In this document: positions 5,660 through 7,040 of the stretch, piece after piece
Numbering within the stretch: the stretch's first letter is position 1
Layout of the letters: each line of letters opens with the position of its first letter
DNA from: Flavobacteriaceae bacterium
GTDB lineage: Bacteria > Bacteroidota > Bacteroidia > Flavobacteriales > Flavobacteriaceae
Direction of reading: 5' to 3'
NCBI GenBank assembly: GCA_949507465.1
Contig: CATEMS010000252.1
Span: 1-7,040, forward strand
Length of the DNA stretch: 7,040 nt
Notes under the pieces: generated by a model
Told to the model about the DNA's origin: nothing
Seen by the model: the letters and a program-made list of their open reading frames with translations, nothing else
The model's database searches: none
Position numbers and translations under genes: made by a program

Positions 5660-7040
5660 TTACATTACAAGACATATTATACAAAGTGTCCCTAGAAAAG
5701 GTAGTGGGAAACACAGCTATCGCTTTTCGGGAGCTACAGTTTGATAGTCGTAAGGTTGGGCTAGATGATGTTTTTGTAGCCATAGAAGGTACTCAAAGTG
5801 ACGGTCATCAATTTATTAAAAAGGCCATTGATCAAGGGGCCTTGGCAGTGGTTTGTCAACAAATGCCAAAAGAAATAATAAATGGCATTACTTATCTGCA
5901 GGTGCCAGACACTCAAAGTGCTTTAGCAATAATGGCTTCTCATTTTTATGGAAATCCCTCCAAGGAGCTACAATTGGTAGGAGTAACGGGCACCAACGGA
6001 AAGACAACTATAGCAACTCTTTTACACACTTTGTTTACATCAGCAGGGTATAAGGTAGGTCTTTTGTCAACCATAAAAATCTTAATGGGCAGCTCTCAAG
6101 AAGTTGCTACTCATACAACCCCAGATAGTTTGACTATAAACAGGTATTTACGCCAAATGCTTGATATGGGTGTAACCTATTGTTTTATGGAGGTCAGTTC
6201 TCATGGTATAGATCAAAAAAGAACAGCGGGATTGCATTTTGTTGGCGGTATTTTCACGAATCTATCTCATGATCATTTAGACTATCATTCAAGTTTTAAA
6301 CAATACCGTGATGTAAAAAAATCATTCTTTGACAATTTGTCCAAAACTGCCTTTGCTTTGACAAACGCAGATGATAAAAACGGCCCTGTAATGCTTCAAA
6401 ATACAAAGGCTAGAAAATACACCTATGCTTTAAAAAGCCTTGCAGATTATAAAGCCCAAATTTTAGAAAACCAATTGCAAGGATTGCTCTTAAAAATCAA
6501 TGGTCAACAAGTATGGGTAAAACTCATTGGAAATTTTAATGCCTATAACCTTTTGGCAATTTATGCAACTGCAGAACAATTAGGGCTCGAACAATTAGAG
6601 ATTCTTCAGCTTTTAAGTACCCTAGAGAGTGTTGAGGGGAGATTTCAGTACCTAGTCTCTGAGGGTAAAATAACTGCAATTATTGATTATGCGCATACAC
6701 CAGACGCATTAAAAAACGTGCTTGAGACTATAAATGCCATAAGAACTGGTAATGAAGAGCTTATCACTGTAGTGGGTTGCGGGGGTGATAGAGATGTTGA
6801 AAAAAGACCAAAAATGGGTGCTATTGCGGCCACATTGAGTACCATGGTAATTTTTACTAGTGACAACCCACGGTCAGAAAATCCAGATACAATCATACAA
6901 GATATTGAAGCGGGTGTGCCGCCACAGCATTTTAAAAAAACAATGGCCATCACAGACAGAAAACAAGCAATAAAAGCAGCCTGCCAAATGGCACAGCAAC
7001 ATGATATTATTTTGGTGGCAGGAAAGGGTCATGAGACCTA
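5656..7040 (+). CDS. murE: UDP-N-acetylmuramoyl-L-alanyl-D-glutamate--2,6-diaminopimelate ligase MurE (3' truncated by window)
   Basis: MurE is the cytoplasmic ATP-dependent Mur ligase that adds the third stem-peptide residue to UDP-MurNAc-L-Ala-D-Glu. The frame is open to the window edge, giving 461 codons; about 25 C-terminal residues should be missing compared with the usual 485-490. In order: FDSRKV in the N-terminal UDP-binding domain, the P-loop GTNGKTT at 112-118, TTPD at 154-157, MEVSSHG at 178-184, NLSHDHLDYH at 202-211, the probable carbamylated lysine K221 in YRDVKKSFF, DYAHTPDAL at 344-352, GGDRD at 376-380, and DNPRSENP at 403-410, with GKGHE at 456-460. The DNPR motif marks meso-diaminopimelate-adding enzymes rather than L-lysine ones. 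The start is a GTG overlapping the ftsI stop (GTGA); the first in-frame ATG comes about 70 codons later, inside conserved sequence. Confidence 0.96.
   Translation, partial: MITLQDILYKVSLEKVVGNTAIAFRELQFDSRKVGLDDVFVAIEGTQSDGHQFIKKAIDQGALAVVCQQMPKEIINGITYLQVPDTQSALAIMASHFYGNPSKELQLVGVTGTNGKTTIATLLHTLFTSAGYKVGLLSTIKILMGSSQEVATHTTPDSLTINRYLRQMLDMGVTYCFMEVSSHGIDQKRTAGLHFVGGIFTNLSHDHLDYHSSFKQYRDVKKSFFDNLSKTAFALTNADDKNGPVMLQNTKARKYTYALKSLADYKAQILENQLQGLLLKINGQQVWVKLIGNFNAYNLLAIYATAEQLGLEQLEILQLLSTLESVEGRFQYLVSEGKITAIIDYAHTPDALKNVLETINAIRTGNEELITVVGCGGDRDVEKRPKMGAIAATLSTMVIFTSDNPRSENPDTIIQDIEAGVPPQHFKKTMAITDRKQAIKAACQMAQQHDIILVAGKGHET

Overview
This window looks like a piece of a Bacteroidota chromosome, most likely from the class Flavobacteriia. 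The evidence is AT-rich DNA, start codons without Shine-Dalgarno sequences, promoter elements of the Bacteroidota TAnnTTTG type, an FtsI-type penicillin-binding protein with a single C-terminal PASTA domain, and a gene order (engB and an alpha/beta hydrolase divergent from mraZ-rsmH-ftsL-ftsI-murE) that I recall from flavobacterial genomes. The genus cannot be read from this sequence.

Layout. Bases 1-230 hold no gene I can identify: one frame enters from the left edge and stops at 165, and a second frame ends at 202. Bases 231-1659 carry two genes on the minus strand. These are an alpha/beta hydrolase (897 to about 1659) and, downstream of it, the ribosome-assembly GTPase engB (231-839); they are probably co-transcribed. 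Bases 1660-1936 form a divergent intergenic region with a promoter element on each side. Its main feature is three tandem 10-bp TGTGG repeats immediately upstream of the mraZ promoter, which fit a MraZ operator. From 1937 to the right edge the plus strand carries the start of the dcw (division and cell wall) cluster: mraZ, rsmH, ftsL, a PASTA-bearing ftsI, and murE, which is cut by the window end. The genes are tightly packed: mraZ and rsmH overlap by 14 nt, ftsL and ftsI are 4 nt apart, and ftsI and murE share a GTGA overlap. This implies one operon with translational coupling.

How the genes work together. MraZ is the cluster regulator and probably represses its own promoter. RsmH modifies the ribosomal decoding centre. 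FtsL and FtsI belong to the septal peptidoglycan machinery. MurE makes the UDP-MurNAc-tripeptide precursor; its DNPR motif indicates meso-diaminopimelate as the third residue. EngB, on the opposite strand, is a 50S assembly GTPase, so growth, ribosome and wall functions sit together.

The region is conserved core genome, and I see no undescribed system in it. Two points deserve a second look. The first is a clear frameshift in the alpha/beta hydrolase: its natural ATG and first 19 codons lie in a different frame from the remaining 233 or so. The second is the well-preserved MraZ-type operator overlapping the mraZ promoter.
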